Source: Oscillospiraceae bacterium (GTDB taxonomy: Bacteria > Bacillota > Clostridia > Oscillospirales > Ruminococcaceae). From it: DNA of 64,000 bases. Positions 51,823 to 60,240 of the stretch are shown here, piece after piece. Below the pieces are notes generated by a model that was not told the origin of the DNA, ran no database searches, and saw only the letters and a list, made by a program, of their open reading frames with translations. Made by a program: the position numbers and the translations under genes. Position 1 is the first letter of the stretch. Every line of letters starts with the position of its first letter. Location of the stretch: contig JALEJQ010000017.1 of the NCBI GenBank assembly GCA_022769565.1, forward strand, positions 1 through 64,000, written 5' to 3'.

Positions 51823-52986
51823 TCAGAGTATTATCTTTGTTTTCACCACCATAAGGATAACCATAACGCTTACCCCCATTACAACGGGTACGCTTGTAAG
51901 CGCAGTAAGGCATTTTTCCGTAAAGGAAAGGTACCTTGAACTGAATTTCATTCCGAATTTGTCGCTGTGGTTTATCATAAGGCTTATAAGTGATATAAGT
52001 CCCACCATTACAGCCAAAAAAACTACAGCCATTGCTATTTCTCTGCCAAGCGACGGGTCAAGGTAACAGTCTATAATATAAAGTCCGTAGAAAATCACCC
52101 TTGAAACGACCCTCATTATTGCCGCCGTCATAACGGAGCCTGTTCTTACTGCAAAATATCCGATTATTACCGAGCAGACGAAAACGTAGCAGAACTGCTG
52201 TGAATTATAGGTTATAAACGCCGTCAGCACCGATGTGATAACAATGGCAAAGCCGTCGCCGAACTGGCGGAGAAGCTGCATAATTGCGCCTCTTGTGTAA
52301 AATTCGCTTATAACAGGTACTATTATAATATTAATAACAAGGGAAACAATAAGGGGAGCGGTCTCCTCAGGCAGACTCACCCATTCCGCAGGCTGGATAT
52401 GCACCGCCCCGAGCATATGTCGGAATATCTCCGAAAGCACAACGCCCGTTCCCGAAACCATAAGCATCACGGGAGCCGCCGCACGGAAAAGGGGTTTATT
52501 TGTGACCTTAACGGGCATCATAACTTTAAGGGGCATTTGCAGCCGGTTGTAGCAGTATAACAATGGCAGAAGCCTTTTCAGTATCTCAAAGGAAGAGTTC
52601 AGCGCAAGTATTAGCCATTCATTGCCGTAATATATGCCCGTATAGGAATCGTAATAAATATCCGCACCCAGACGGGTCAGCAGCATCGGCAGCAGGTACA
52701 TAGAAACAATATCCAGCGCTGCGACCAACAGCATAGTAACTCCGATAAGATTAAAAACGTTGCGCAGAGCGTGTGCCTCGGCAGCTTCGGGGTAATTTCT
52801 CACAAAGCCGTAGCCGTCACGGTAGGTCAGCTCGTTGGGATTGTTTACATAATAAAATCCCATGGAGTCCTTAGACTGTCTTCTCCATTTTTTAAACAGT
52901 TCGTTATATGTTTTATCCTGATAACGCCAGTTAAGATGGTCGTCGGAGGTTTCCTTCTTACTTTTTTTAATATTTTCAGCCGTCAA
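51823..52986 (-). CDS. CPBP-like intramembrane protein, catalytic residues degenerate
   Basis: A 387-residue membrane protein with a charged N-terminal ~70 residues and about eight helices. The segment VPVISEFYTRGAIMQLLRQFG followed by AFITYNSQQF resembles the CPBP (CAAX protease and bacteriocin-processing) core, but the usual EExxxR is SEFYTRG and the motif 2 His is Asn. It may be an inactive homologue. The start is taken as TTG 52986 with AGGAGG nine bases upstream; the earlier frame to 53034 crosses the promoter. It is 32 bases upstream of tadA and may head that operon. Confidence 0.65.
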   Translation of the reverse strand: MTAENIKKSKKETSDDHLNWRYQDKTYNELFKKWRRQSKDSMGFYYVNNPNELTYRDGYGFVRNYPEAAEAHALRNVFNLIGVTMLLVAALDIVSMYLLPMLLTRLGADIYYDSYTGIYYGNEWLILALNSSFEILKRLLPLLYCYNRLQMPLKVMMPVKVTNKPLFRAAAPVMLMVSGTGVVLSEIFRHMLGAVHIQPAEWVSLPEETAPLIVSLVINIIIVPVISEFYTRGAIMQLLRQFGDGFAIVITSVLTAFITYNSQQFCYVFVCSVIIGYFAVRTGSVMTAAIMRVVSRVIFYGLYIIDCYLDPSLGREIAMAVVFLAVMVGLISLISLMINHSDKFGMKFSSRYLSFTEKCLTALTSVPVVMGVSVMVILMVVKTKIIL

Positions 52987-53022
52987 GACGCCGCTCCTCC
53001 TCTCCGATATATATTCTTCTAT

Positions 53023-53031
53023 AGTATAGCA
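53023..53031 (-). promoter_or_regulatory. Extended -10 promoter of the CPBP-tadA-mtnA run
   Basis: On the minus strand TG-C-TATACT (TATACT at 53028-53023) with no good -35. It lies 37 bases before the TTG at 52986. Confidence 0.55.
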
Positions 53032-53080
53032 CAAAAATATGACTATTCTTTTTCTTTTTATTGTACAACATTGAAAGTAA

Positions 53081-53308
53081 GTGTGGAAAGTGGAGAGTGG
53101 AATTGTATTAATTCGGAATGCGGAATTAGGAATTCGGAATTATAGGTGCTTCGGTACAACAAGGACGGGCGCACAATGTGCGCCCCTACAAAAATTTGTA
53201 AAAATAACATCGCCGCAGGCGATACCTTAATTATTCACTATTCATTATTCATTATTCATTAAAGCGAAGCGCACAATAATTCCACTTTCAACTTTTCACT
53301 TTCCACAT
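53081..53308. repeat. Fold-back intergenic repeat, copy A
   Basis: The outer arms (gtgtggaaagtggagagtgg near 53081 and its near complement ending 53308) and inner arms of gaattcggaatt type pair across the element. Inside are attcactattcatt repeats, a gggcgcacaatgtgcgcccc hairpin (53167-53186), and a 40-base block (53207-53246) identical to 63245-63284. No coding is seen. Confidence 0.75.
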
Positions 53309-53390
53309 TCATAAAGATCGTTTACCCTAATTAACAAAATGTTAACACAAATGCCTATGTATCCGCTATAAAGTGTGCGCTGTAATGTAT

Positions 53391-53419
53391 TATAATACAT
53401 ATGAACAATCATTCATATG
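53391..53419 (+). promoter_or_regulatory. ArsR-type operator and -10 of the metal resistance operon
   Basis: TATAAT (53391-53396) is followed at once by a perfect 8-6-8 inverted repeat: catatgaa (53398-53405), spacer caatca, ttcatatg (53412-53419). This is the TGAA-n6-TTCA pattern of the ArsR/SmtB family 12-2-12 operators, placed over the predicted transcription start. Confidence 0.75.
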
Positions 53420-53443
53420 AACAATTGTAAAGGAGGAACAGTA

Positions 53444-53812
53444 ATGACGGAAAAGGAAAATATAAGCTGCCCTATGTGCGAAGAAAACGGCGCACACAGC
53501 GAGGTCGTAAAAGAAGTCCTTGACCTGCTCCCCGATGAGGAAATACTGTATGATGTGGCGGAGCTTTTCAAGGTGTTCGGAGATTCCACAAGAGTGCGTA
53601 TAATATGCGCCCTTTTTGAAAGAGAAATGTGCGTCTGCGACATTGCGGAGGTGCTTAATATGACCCAATCTGCAATTTCCCACCAGCTTCGTGTGCTTAA
53701 ACAGGCACGGCTCGTTAAATATCGCCGTGACGGGAAAACGGTTTTCTACTCCCTGTCCGACGACCATATAAAGCACATCTTCAAGCAGGCGTTTGAACAC
53801 GTTATGGAATAA
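53444..53812 (+). CDS. ArsR/SmtB metal-sensing repressor (CadC type)
   Basis: A 122-residue winged-helix repressor. A cysteine pair CPMC near the N-terminus and CVCD in the alpha-3 helix (EREMCVCDIAEVLNMTQSA) together form the soft-metal site of CadC/ArsR proteins that bind Cd, Pb or Zn. The DNA-recognition helix is MTQSAISHQLRVLKQ. The ATG 53444 has AGGAGG seven bases upstream; the frame back to 53417 lies in the operator. Binding metal should release the operator at 53398-53419 and turn on the operon. Confidence 0.92.
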   Translation: MTEKENISCPMCEENGAHSEVVKEVLDLLPDEEILYDVAELFKVFGDSTRVRIICALFEREMCVCDIAEVLNMTQSAISHQLRVLKQARLVKYRRDGKTVFYSLSDDHIKHIFKQAFEHVME

Positions 53813-53827
53813 ACGGAGGGATAATAT

Positions 53828-54454
53828 ATGAGTTTCTGGGATAAGATAGCGCCGTTCTACGATCTTGCGGAAAGTCTGAATGGAAAGGTTTACCGCAAAA
53901 TGCTGGGGTACTCTGTTTCTCTTGTAAAAGAGGGTGACAGAGTGCTTGAATGTGCCGCAGGAACGGGCGAAATTTCAATTGCTGTGTCAAAAAAGGCATC
54001 TTACGTCCTCTGCACCGATGTTTCGGAGGCTATGCTTGAAAGAGCCAAGAACAAATGCCGCCGCAAGGGCATTGCAAACATTGATTTTGCGGCAAGAAAC
54101 ATTTTCTCCCTGCCCGATGAGGACGAAAGCTATGATACCGTTATAGCCGCGAACGTTCTCCACCTTTTGGACGAGCCGGAAAAAGCCGTAAGGGAGCTTA
54201 TGCGCGTGCTGAAAAAGGGCGGCAGGCTGCTTGTTCCAACATTTATAACAACAAATCCGGACGGAACAGCTATGACAACAATAAAGCTGTGCCGTCTGCT
54301 TGGGTTCAAGCCTGCGGAACACTACACCCCCGAAAGCTACTTTGAAATGCTGAAAAGCTGCACCGACGGCGGAAAGCTGCGAATGAAGGTCATAAAGGGT
54401 CTTATACCGTCAGCTTACGCCGTTATAGAAAAACCCAAGGAGGGATCTGTATGA
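53828..54454 (+). CDS. Class I SAM-dependent methyltransferase
   Basis: A 208-residue methyltransferase. Motif I is VLECAAGTGEISIAV, motif II has YDTVIAANVLHLLDEP, and ALRELMRVLKKGGRLLV-like sequence follows, similar to UbiE/Methyltransf_11. It lies between the ArsR repressor and the P-type ATPase, 15 bases after the former and overlapping the latter by four bases. Its substrate is unknown, but a role in metal or metalloid handling, or a phospholipid/quinone reaction, is possible. GGAGGGATAATAT precedes the ATG. Confidence 0.85.
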   Translation: MSFWDKIAPFYDLAESLNGKVYRKMLGYSVSLVKEGDRVLECAAGTGEISIAVSKKASYVLCTDVSEAMLERAKNKCRRKGIANIDFAARNIFSLPDEDESYDTVIAANVLHLLDEPEKAVRELMRVLKKGGRLLVPTFITTNPDGTAMTTIKLCRLLGFKPAEHYTPESYFEMLKSCTDGGKLRMKVIKGLIPSAYAVIEKPKEGSV

Positions 54455-56784
54455 TACTGCTGCTTGAAGGACTTGACTGCCCCCACTGCGCCGAAAAAAT
54501 ACGCACCGCCGCCGAAAAACATTCCTCGGTGGAAACAGCGGAGATGAACTTCCCTGCAAAAAAGCTTATCGTCAAGCCTAAAAACGGAGCGGACGAAAAC
54601 GCCCTTTTTGCAGAGCTTGAAAAAATAGTAAAGTCCATAGAGCCTGACGTTGTCCCCACCCTGTTTGAATCCTCACAAAAGCGTCACGGTGAATTTACCC
54701 TTATACTTGAAGACCTCGACTGCCCCGACTGCGGCGAAAAGATACGCTCCTATGCCGAAAAAATGAACGGCGTTGAAAAAGCGGAGCTTAACTTTATGTC
54801 GAAAAGGCTGAAAATAACCCTTTCCGCAACAGGCAGGGAAAGTGCCGTTGAAGCGGCGGTAACAGGCTTTGTGAACTCCGTTGAACCGGATGTAACGGTC
54901 ATAAAAGAGGGCACGGCTTCCCCAAAATCAAAAGCGCCCCAAAAGGAACAGTTGCTTTCGGGACGTATGCTTGCAAGGCTTATTCTGACCGCCCTGTTTT
55001 TTGCCGCAGGAATGGTGTTCCGTGACAGGGACTTTGCGCTGTACCTGTTCCTTGCAGGCTATGCGGTAATAGGTCTTGACATTGTTGTAAAAGCCTTCTC
55101 AAACATTATAAAGGGCAGAGCCTTTGACGAGTGCTTCCTTATGACAATAGCAACTCTCGGCGCATTTTTCGTGGGCGAGTACCCCGAGGGCGTTGCGGTA
55201 ATGTTTCTTTACCAGCTGGGAGAAATGTTCCAGAGCTACGCCGTTCGCCGCTCCCGAAACAGCATTTCCGAGCTTATGGACATACGCCCCGATTCCGCAA
55301 ATGTAAAGCGTGACGGCGAGATCATAAGCTGCAGCCCCGAAGATGTTATGACGGGAGAAATAATCGTTGTTAAGCCGGGCGAAAAGATACCCCTTGACGG
55401 CGTTGTCATTTCGGGCAGCTCATCGGTGGACACCTCCGCACTTACGGGAGAAAGCGTACCCCGTTCCGCAAAGGAAGGCGACGAGGTGCTTGGAGGCTGC
55501 GTGAACCTGAGCGGTCTTATTGAAGTAAAAGTAACGAAAGCCTACGGCGAATCCACCGTTTCAAGGATACTGGAGCTTGTGGAAAATTCAGCGGTGAAAA
55601 AGGCGAAAACGGAAAATTTCATCACCCGTTTTGCAAAGGTATATACACCCTGTGTTGTGGCGGCAGCTGTGCTTCTTGCGGCGATACCAATGATGATCAA
55701 GGGCAGCTACGATCCCGATTTTCTTTACAGAGCGCTTTCCTTCCTTGTTGTGTCCTGCCCCTGTGCGCTGGTTATCTCCGTTCCACTCAGCTTTTTCAGC
55801 GGAATAGGCGGAGCCTCCAAGCGTGGTATCCTCGTCAAAGGCGGCGTGTGCCTTGAACAGCTTGCAAACTGTGAAAGGATAGTATTCGACAAAACTGGCA
55901 CCCTTACAAGCGGAACATTTTCCGTTACCGAGGTAAAACCCGTAAATATGAGCGAAAGCGAGCTTGTGCGCCTTGCAGCCTGCGCCGAAAGCGTTTCCAA
56001 CCACCCTGTTGCACAGTCAATAACAAGCTATTTCGGCGGAGAACTGCCCAAGGACATTTCCGCCGAAGAAATCGCAGGAAAAGGCGTAAAAGCCGCTGTT
56101 AACGGAAAAACCGTCCTTGCAGGCAGCGCAAAATTAATGCGTGAAAACGGAATAACGGACTTCCCCGAAGCCGCAGGAGGCGGAACGGTAGTCTACATTG
56201 CCGCAGACGGCGCTTACGCAGGCTTTATAAGAATTTCCGACAAGGTAAAGCCCGACGCAAAGAAAGCCATTGCCGCCCTTAAAAAGTCGGGAGTGCGCAC
56301 CTTTATGCTCACAGGCGACCGCAAAGGATCCGCCGAAGCCACCGCAGCAGAGCTTGGCATAGACGAATACGCCGCAGAGCTTCTCCCTGACGGCAAGGTT
56401 GAAAAATTTGAAAGCATAATGAACGGTTCACGCTCCACAGCCTTTGCAGGAGATGGAATAAACGATGCACCCGTGCTTATGCGTGCGGACGTAGGCATAG
56501 CAATGGGCGCACTGGGCTCGGACGCAGCCATAGAAGCCGCAGATGTTGTGCTTATGACAGATGAACCGTCAAAAATAGCCGAAGCCATAGGCATTGCGAA
56601 AAAGACCTGCTCCATAGTGCGGCAGAATATTATTTTTGCATTGGGAGTAAAGCTGATAATACTTGTCCTCACTGCACTGGGACTTACAACAATGTGGATA
56701 GCAGTGTTCGGAGATGTGGGAGTGGCAGTCATAGCCATACTCAACGCTATGAGAGCAAGGAACTTTAAGCCCAAAAACAGTTAA
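54451..56784 (+). CDS. cadA: Heavy-metal P-type ATPase with two HMA domains
   Basis: A 777-residue P1B-type ATPase that exports Zn, Cd or Pb. Two HMA domains carry GLDCPHC (7-13) and DLDCPDC (about 88-94). The membrane CPC motif is about residue 436 (VVSCPCALVISVPLSFFSGIGGA), phosphorylated Asp in DKTGTLTSG is near 480, HP in SNHPVAQS, and GDGINDAP. The CPC context and the Asp before each CxxC favour the Zn/Cd group over the Cu group. It overlaps the methyltransferase by four bases and sits under the ArsR/CadC-type repressor. Confidence 0.93.
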   Translation: MILLLEGLDCPHCAEKIRTAAEKHSSVETAEMNFPAKKLIVKPKNGADENALFAELEKIVKSIEPDVVPTLFESSQKRHGEFTLILEDLDCPDCGEKIRSYAEKMNGVEKAELNFMSKRLKITLSATGRESAVEAAVTGFVNSVEPDVTVIKEGTASPKSKAPQKEQLLSGRMLARLILTALFFAAGMVFRDRDFALYLFLAGYAVIGLDIVVKAFSNIIKGRAFDECFLMTIATLGAFFVGEYPEGVAVMFLYQLGEMFQSYAVRRSRNSISELMDIRPDSANVKRDGEIISCSPEDVMTGEIIVVKPGEKIPLDGVVISGSSSVDTSALTGESVPRSAKEGDEVLGGCVNLSGLIEVKVTKAYGESTVSRILELVENSAVKKAKTENFITRFAKVYTPCVVAAAVLLAAIPMMIKGSYDPDFLYRALSFLVVSCPCALVISVPLSFFSGIGGASKRGILVKGGVCLEQLANCERIVFDKTGTLTSGTFSVTEVKPVNMSESELVRLAACAESVSNHPVAQSITSYFGGELPKDISAEEIAGKGVKAAVNGKTVLAGSAKLMRENGITDFPEAAGGGTVVYIAADGAYAGFIRISDKVKPDAKKAIAALKKSGVRTFMLTGDRKGSAEATAAELGIDEYAAELLPDGKVEKFESIMNGSRSTAFAGDGINDAPVLMRADVGIAMGALGSDAAIEAADVVLMTDEPSKIAEAIGIAKKTCSIVRQNIIFALGVKLIILVLTALGLTTMWIAVFGDVGVAVIAILNAMRARNFKPKNS

Positions 56785-56794
56785 ACCGATAGCG

Positions 56795-56830
56795 AAGCAG
56801 AATAAAGTTTACGTCAATTCTGCTTGGTTT
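56795..56830 (+). terminator. Terminator-like hairpin after cadA
   Basis: A perfect 9-bp stem, aagcagaat (56795-56803) with attctgctt (56817-56825), followed by ggtttt. T-run weak. Confidence 0.5.
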
Positions 56831-56889
56831 TCGAAGAAAGCTCCGAACGGCAGTGAGGACAGAATTTCGCTTTATCAAAGGGTGGCAGG

Positions 56890-56935
56890 GTCAAGGGGGC
56901 AGCGCCCCTTGTCGCTCCCGCAGGAGCGAAACTCC
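56890..56935 (+). repeat. REP-like double hairpin
   Basis: Two adjacent GC-rich hairpins, a caagggg/ccccttg pair then tcgctcc/aggagcga. Such short palindromes are often repeated across a genome; only one copy is in the window. Confidence 0.5.
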
Positions 56936-56990
56936 CCAAAAGCAGAGCATACGCATTGCAGCGTTAAAAGCAGCAAAGTAATAAATCCAA

Positions 56991-57331
56991 AGGCGCAATT
57001 CACATAAAAATCGGAATCAAGCAAAGTGTTCTATAGCACTAAACCTTCGGAACCGCCCAATGTGAATTGCGCCTATTTCTACAAAGTCACCCTCGCAGGA
57101 AAATATACCGAGCAAAACGAGGTGTTTTTTTCTGCAACATGGCAAACTATGTAACGGCTGCCCTGACAAAATCTGTTGAACCGCACCAAAAACGCTGACC
57201 CACAGCAATGCCGTGTTACCCACAAGACCGCAAAAATACCGAATTTGTACAAAAAACCGATTCGGAAAAAAAGCAAAACAAGACCGTTACAGCGCCGTAA
57301 AAGCACTGCAGCAGCCTTGTTTTTTGTAATA
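56991..57331. other. Gene-free structured region between cadA and comFB
   Basis: A 15-bp perfect inverted repeat (aggcgcaattcacat 56991-57005 with 57060-57074) encloses 54 bases. A caccctcg/cgaggtg hairpin with seven T (about 57085-57131) follows, and a further aacaag/cttgttttttt hairpin lies at about 57280-57325. No coding frame with a ribosome site was found. It does not match a named small RNA I know. Confidence 0.4.
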
Positions 57332-57341
57332 TTTTACGGGT

Positions 57342-57614
57342 TTAAACTCTTTTTTTGTGCTTAGGCGAAGCGCTTACTGTGGCAATAGCCTTTGCAACGG
57401 CAATGTCAATATCTACGGAATTCTGCAGCTTGGTACTGTCTATCCTGCCGAAAAGCTCCCCCTTTGACGAATTGACATACTTGGGTTTCACCATATTTAA
57501 TGCAAAAGCAAGCATATCCAGTTTGCAATCGCTGCATTTGCAGCAGTCCAAATCATTCAGAAGGGTATCAAGCCTTTCACTGACGATTTGTTCCATAATA
57601 TTGACAACAGCCAT
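57342..57614 (-). CDS. comFB: ComFB-family late competence protein
   Basis: A 90-residue protein. LNDLDCCKCSDCKLDMLAFALN, with three or four cysteines likely binding zinc, and VKPKYVNSSKGELFG are typical of ComFB. The family occurs with competence and motility genes; recent work elsewhere links ComFB-like proteins to cyclic-di-nucleotide binding. GGAG lies upstream of the ATG. The epimerase gene is upstream with a 77-base gap in which I see nothing. No terminator for this gene is obvious. Confidence 0.8.
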   Translation of the reverse strand: MAVVNIMEQIVSERLDTLLNDLDCCKCSDCKLDMLAFALNMVKPKYVNSSKGELFGRIDSTKLQNSVDIDIAVAKAIATVSASPKHKKRV

Positions 57615-57691
57615 ATTCTCACACTCCGTTAAAACTCAAAGTTGAACTTAATTGTTTCAGGTAAAGCCGGATAATGCGATCTATTGTTTTC

Positions 57692-58858
57692 TCAGAAGTT
57701 TCTGCCGAGTATTTCCATGCACATTCTGCCGTTGTGATAAGGGCATTTCCATGGGTTGACCATTTCTACGGTCTGCATAGGCTTGCCGTTATAGTCAACC
57801 TCGCCCCACCATTCGGAGCCTTCACGGCTGTCTGTCTGGTAGGTCTCTATCCATTCCATGACCTTTTCAGCCGCTTCAAGATACTTTTTGTTTCCGCCCT
57901 GCATATAAGCGTTCACAAAACCTACTACCGTTTCAGCCTGTACCCACCATACTCTCTTCTTGTCGATCTTGTCGTTCTCACGCTCGTTGTTGAGGGCGCC
58001 GTTCTCGTAGGCGATGTTGTAGATGTTGTCCGAAATGCGTAGGTTTATGGCTCTCCATTCAGCCTCGGTCTCCTTGTCGCCCAGAACCTGACAAGCCCTG
58101 TCAATGAGCCATGTTGCTTCAATATCGTGTCCGTAGGAATGGATATCGCCGATAACGTTAAGCTCACGGTCAAAGAACACAAGCAGCTTGTTGTTCTTGC
58201 TGTCGAATATCTTGTTCTTGGTGATGCCCAGCAGGAACATAAGCCTGTTCCTTACCTTTTCGCTGCCGGAGGCTTCAAGAAGAACGGTGTAGCCTTCAAT
58301 AAGGTGAAGCACGGTGTTCATTGTCTTGTCTGCCATAAGTCCGTTTTCGGAAAGAGCATCGTTGGGGATAAGCTTCCAGTCTTCGGAAAATGCTTCCATA
58401 TAAGCAATGTCGTCTGTGCATTTTTCTTCAACGGTGTTGAAAAGCTCAAAAGCAAGGTCAAGTGCTTCCTTGTCGCCCCCTGCAAGATAGTAAGCGGAGA
58501 GCGCATAGATAGCGAAAGCCTGATTGTATGTATGCTTCATACCGTCGGAAACGCCGCCGTCATAGGTCATAAGCCAGTAAACGCCGCCGTTTTTGCGGTC
58601 AACGCACTTGTCACGGAGAAATTCGTATGCGTGACGGGCGTTGTCGAGGAGATAGTCTTCCCCTAGGGTCTTATAGGCTGTGGAATAGAACCAAAGTATT
58701 CTTGAATTAAGGATAACGCCCTTGTCGGCTTTCTTGTCCACCTTCAGGTCGTTGTCCATAAAGCCGTAAAAGCCGCCGTTTTCATCATCTCTGAGCTTGT
58801 TCCAGAAGGGCAGTATGCGTTCTGTAAGCTCCTTTTTACATTCTTTTTTAAGATCCAT
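57692..58858 (-). CDS. Cellobiose 2-epimerase
   Basis: A 388-residue (alpha/alpha)6-barrel enzyme of the N-acylglucosamine 2-epimerase family. It converts cellobiose to 4-O-beta-glucosyl-mannose for mannosylglucose metabolism. His244 (SYGHDIEA) and His375 (CPYHNGRM) match by position the catalytic histidines I recall for the Ruminococcus albus enzyme (243 and 374). WWVQAETVVGF and NPWKCPYHNGRM are family signatures. GGAGG precedes the ATG, ten bases away. It lies 20 bases after DUF1015 and probably shares the secA transcript. It fits with the surface endoglucanase. Confidence 0.92.
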   Translation of the reverse strand: MDLKKECKKELTERILPFWNKLRDDENGGFYGFMDNDLKVDKKADKGVILNSRILWFYSTAYKTLGEDYLLDNARHAYEFLRDKCVDRKNGGVYWLMTYDGGVSDGMKHTYNQAFAIYALSAYYLAGGDKEALDLAFELFNTVEEKCTDDIAYMEAFSEDWKLIPNDALSENGLMADKTMNTVLHLIEGYTVLLEASGSEKVRNRLMFLLGITKNKIFDSKNNKLLVFFDRELNVIGDIHSYGHDIEATWLIDRACQVLGDKETEAEWRAINLRISDNIYNIAYENGALNNERENDKIDKKRVWWVQAETVVGFVNAYMQGGNKKYLEAAEKVMEWIETYQTDSREGSEWWGEVDYNGKPMQTVEMVNPWKCPYHNGRMCMEILGRNF

Positions 58859-58878
58859 AGAAATAAAGCCTCCGAAAA

Positions 58879-60171
58879 TTACTTGCGGTCTGCAAATTTA
58901 TTCATTACAAGGCCGGTGATAAGCTTGGGATAGAAATATGTGGACTTCTGGGGCATTTTTTCGCCTGCAAGAGCAACATCCCTTATTTCAGCAACCTTTG
59001 TGGGGTTAAGTATAAAGGAGCAGTCAGCCTTTCCTTCGTCCACAGCCGCAAGCGCTTCTTCAAGGGAACGTGTATAGGAAAGATTCTTCTGATTAGCCAT
59101 ATTTTCCTTGTCAATGCCGAAAATACGTTCAAGAACGAGATTGTGCAGTACAGAAACGTCCAGTCCACAGTAAGCCTCGGACATTCCGGGCAGGAACTCC
59201 TTGACTGCGCTGTTGTTTTTCAGCACCATTATGTATGTTTTTCCGCCGCCTGCATAAAGAGCAAATGCCTTTTTGCCGTTGCTGTAATACTTTACAAGGG
59301 CAGAGTTCATCTTTTCCCCTGCATCAGACTCTTCAATATCGAAATAGGGCTTGCAAGCCTCGATGATCTTTTCTGTGCTGTAATTTTCAAGACCGTGAAC
59401 AATTCTGTGTGTGGGGAATACCACAAGTCCCGTGTTCTCCATATTGACAAGCATCATTGCAATGTAACCGCTGAGACCGTCCTCGGTGTCCTTGCCCTCT
59501 GCAACAAGGTGCTTGTGGAAGTTAAGGGCTGTTTCGTAACGGTGGTGACCGTCTGCAATGTACAGCTTCTTGTCCTCGAAAGCCTTTTCGACCTTTGCAA
59601 TTACCTCGGGGTCGGAAACGCACCACATCTTATGCACCGTGCCGTCGCCGTCGGTAACGCTCATATCGGGCTCGCCCTGAGAGCAGCCGTCAATAAGGCT
59701 GTAGACAGAGCCGTTTTCGTCCATATAAAGGGAATAAATCTGGCTGAAATTGCAGAAGGTCTCGCTCATAAGGTTGAAGCGGTCCTGCTTTGCCTTGGAA
59801 AGAGTTTCTTCGTGGGGAAGGATAACGCCCTTTGAGAATTCCTCCAGCTTAACAAGGGAAACGAAGCCTTTAAGGCTGTTCTTCACGCCGTTTGCGGTGA
59901 AGTCCATTTCGTAAACATAGATGCTTTCCTTTGCGTCCTGTCCGAGAACGTCTGCGGAAAGCCAGCTGTCAAGAGTTTCGCCTGCTTCCTTGTAACGCTC
60001 GTCACCGCCCTTGGGAAGTTCAAGACGGATAATGTTGTAAGGGTTCTTTTCGATATAGCCTGTGCGCTGCTCGTCGGAAATAATGTCATAGGGAGGGCAG
60101 ACGAGAGAATTAAGATCTCCGCCCTTTTCCGTGTTGTAGCGCATACCTCTGAACGCTTTTATTTCAGCCAT
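58879..60171 (-). CDS. DUF1015 family protein
   Basis: A 430-residue soluble protein. IKAFRGMRY, VCPPYDIISDEQR, NPYNIIRLELPKG and ADGHHRYETALNFHK near the middle are hallmark DUF1015 motifs. The biochemical role is not established to my knowledge, although related genes are often near serine biosynthesis genes. The ATG at 60171 is used; the frame extends to 60219 but AAGGGGG lies 11 bases before 60171. The leader holds a ribosome-site hairpin like that of tyrA. It is 69 bases after secA on the same strand. Confidence 0.85.
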   Translation of the reverse strand: MAEIKAFRGMRYNTEKGGDLNSLVCPPYDIISDEQRTGYIEKNPYNIIRLELPKGGDERYKEAGETLDSWLSADVLGQDAKESIYVYEMDFTANGVKNSLKGFVSLVKLEEFSKGVILPHEETLSKAKQDRFNLMSETFCNFSQIYSLYMDENGSVYSLIDGCSQGEPDMSVTDGDGTVHKMWCVSDPEVIAKVEKAFEDKKLYIADGHHRYETALNFHKHLVAEGKDTEDGLSGYIAMMLVNMENTGLVVFPTHRIVHGLENYSTEKIIEACKPYFDIEESDAGEKMNSALVKYYSNGKKAFALYAGGGKTYIMVLKNNSAVKEFLPGMSEAYCGLDVSVLHNLVLERIFGIDKENMANQKNLSYTRSLEEALAAVDEGKADCSFILNPTKVAEIRDVALAGEKMPQKSTYFYPKLITGLVMNKFADRK

Positions 60172-60179
60172 TTTTCTGT

Positions 60180-60212
60180 TATACCCCCTTATAAGGGAGC
60201 ATTCTCCTTTCC
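60180..60212 (-). promoter_or_regulatory. Switch-like leader hairpins before DUF1015
   Basis: On the minus strand AAAGGAGAATGCTCCCTT is followed by ataaggggg. The CTCC block can pair with the first GGAG or with the ggggg ribosome site. Its first 17 bases are nearly identical to the tyrA leader at 33323-33340. Confidence 0.4.
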
Positions 60213-60240
60213 GCTTCAATATATAAATAACTGTGTGTTA

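Noticed and set aside
53100..53310. CRISPR array suggested by repeated attcattattcatt units
   Set aside because: The units are short, imperfect, palindromic and have no regular spacers; no cas genes are present.
56991..57331. SRP RNA, 6S RNA, tmRNA or RNase P RNA in the structured gap
   Set aside because: The conserved cores of these RNAs (for example the RNase P GAGGAAAGTCC block) are not found on either strand.
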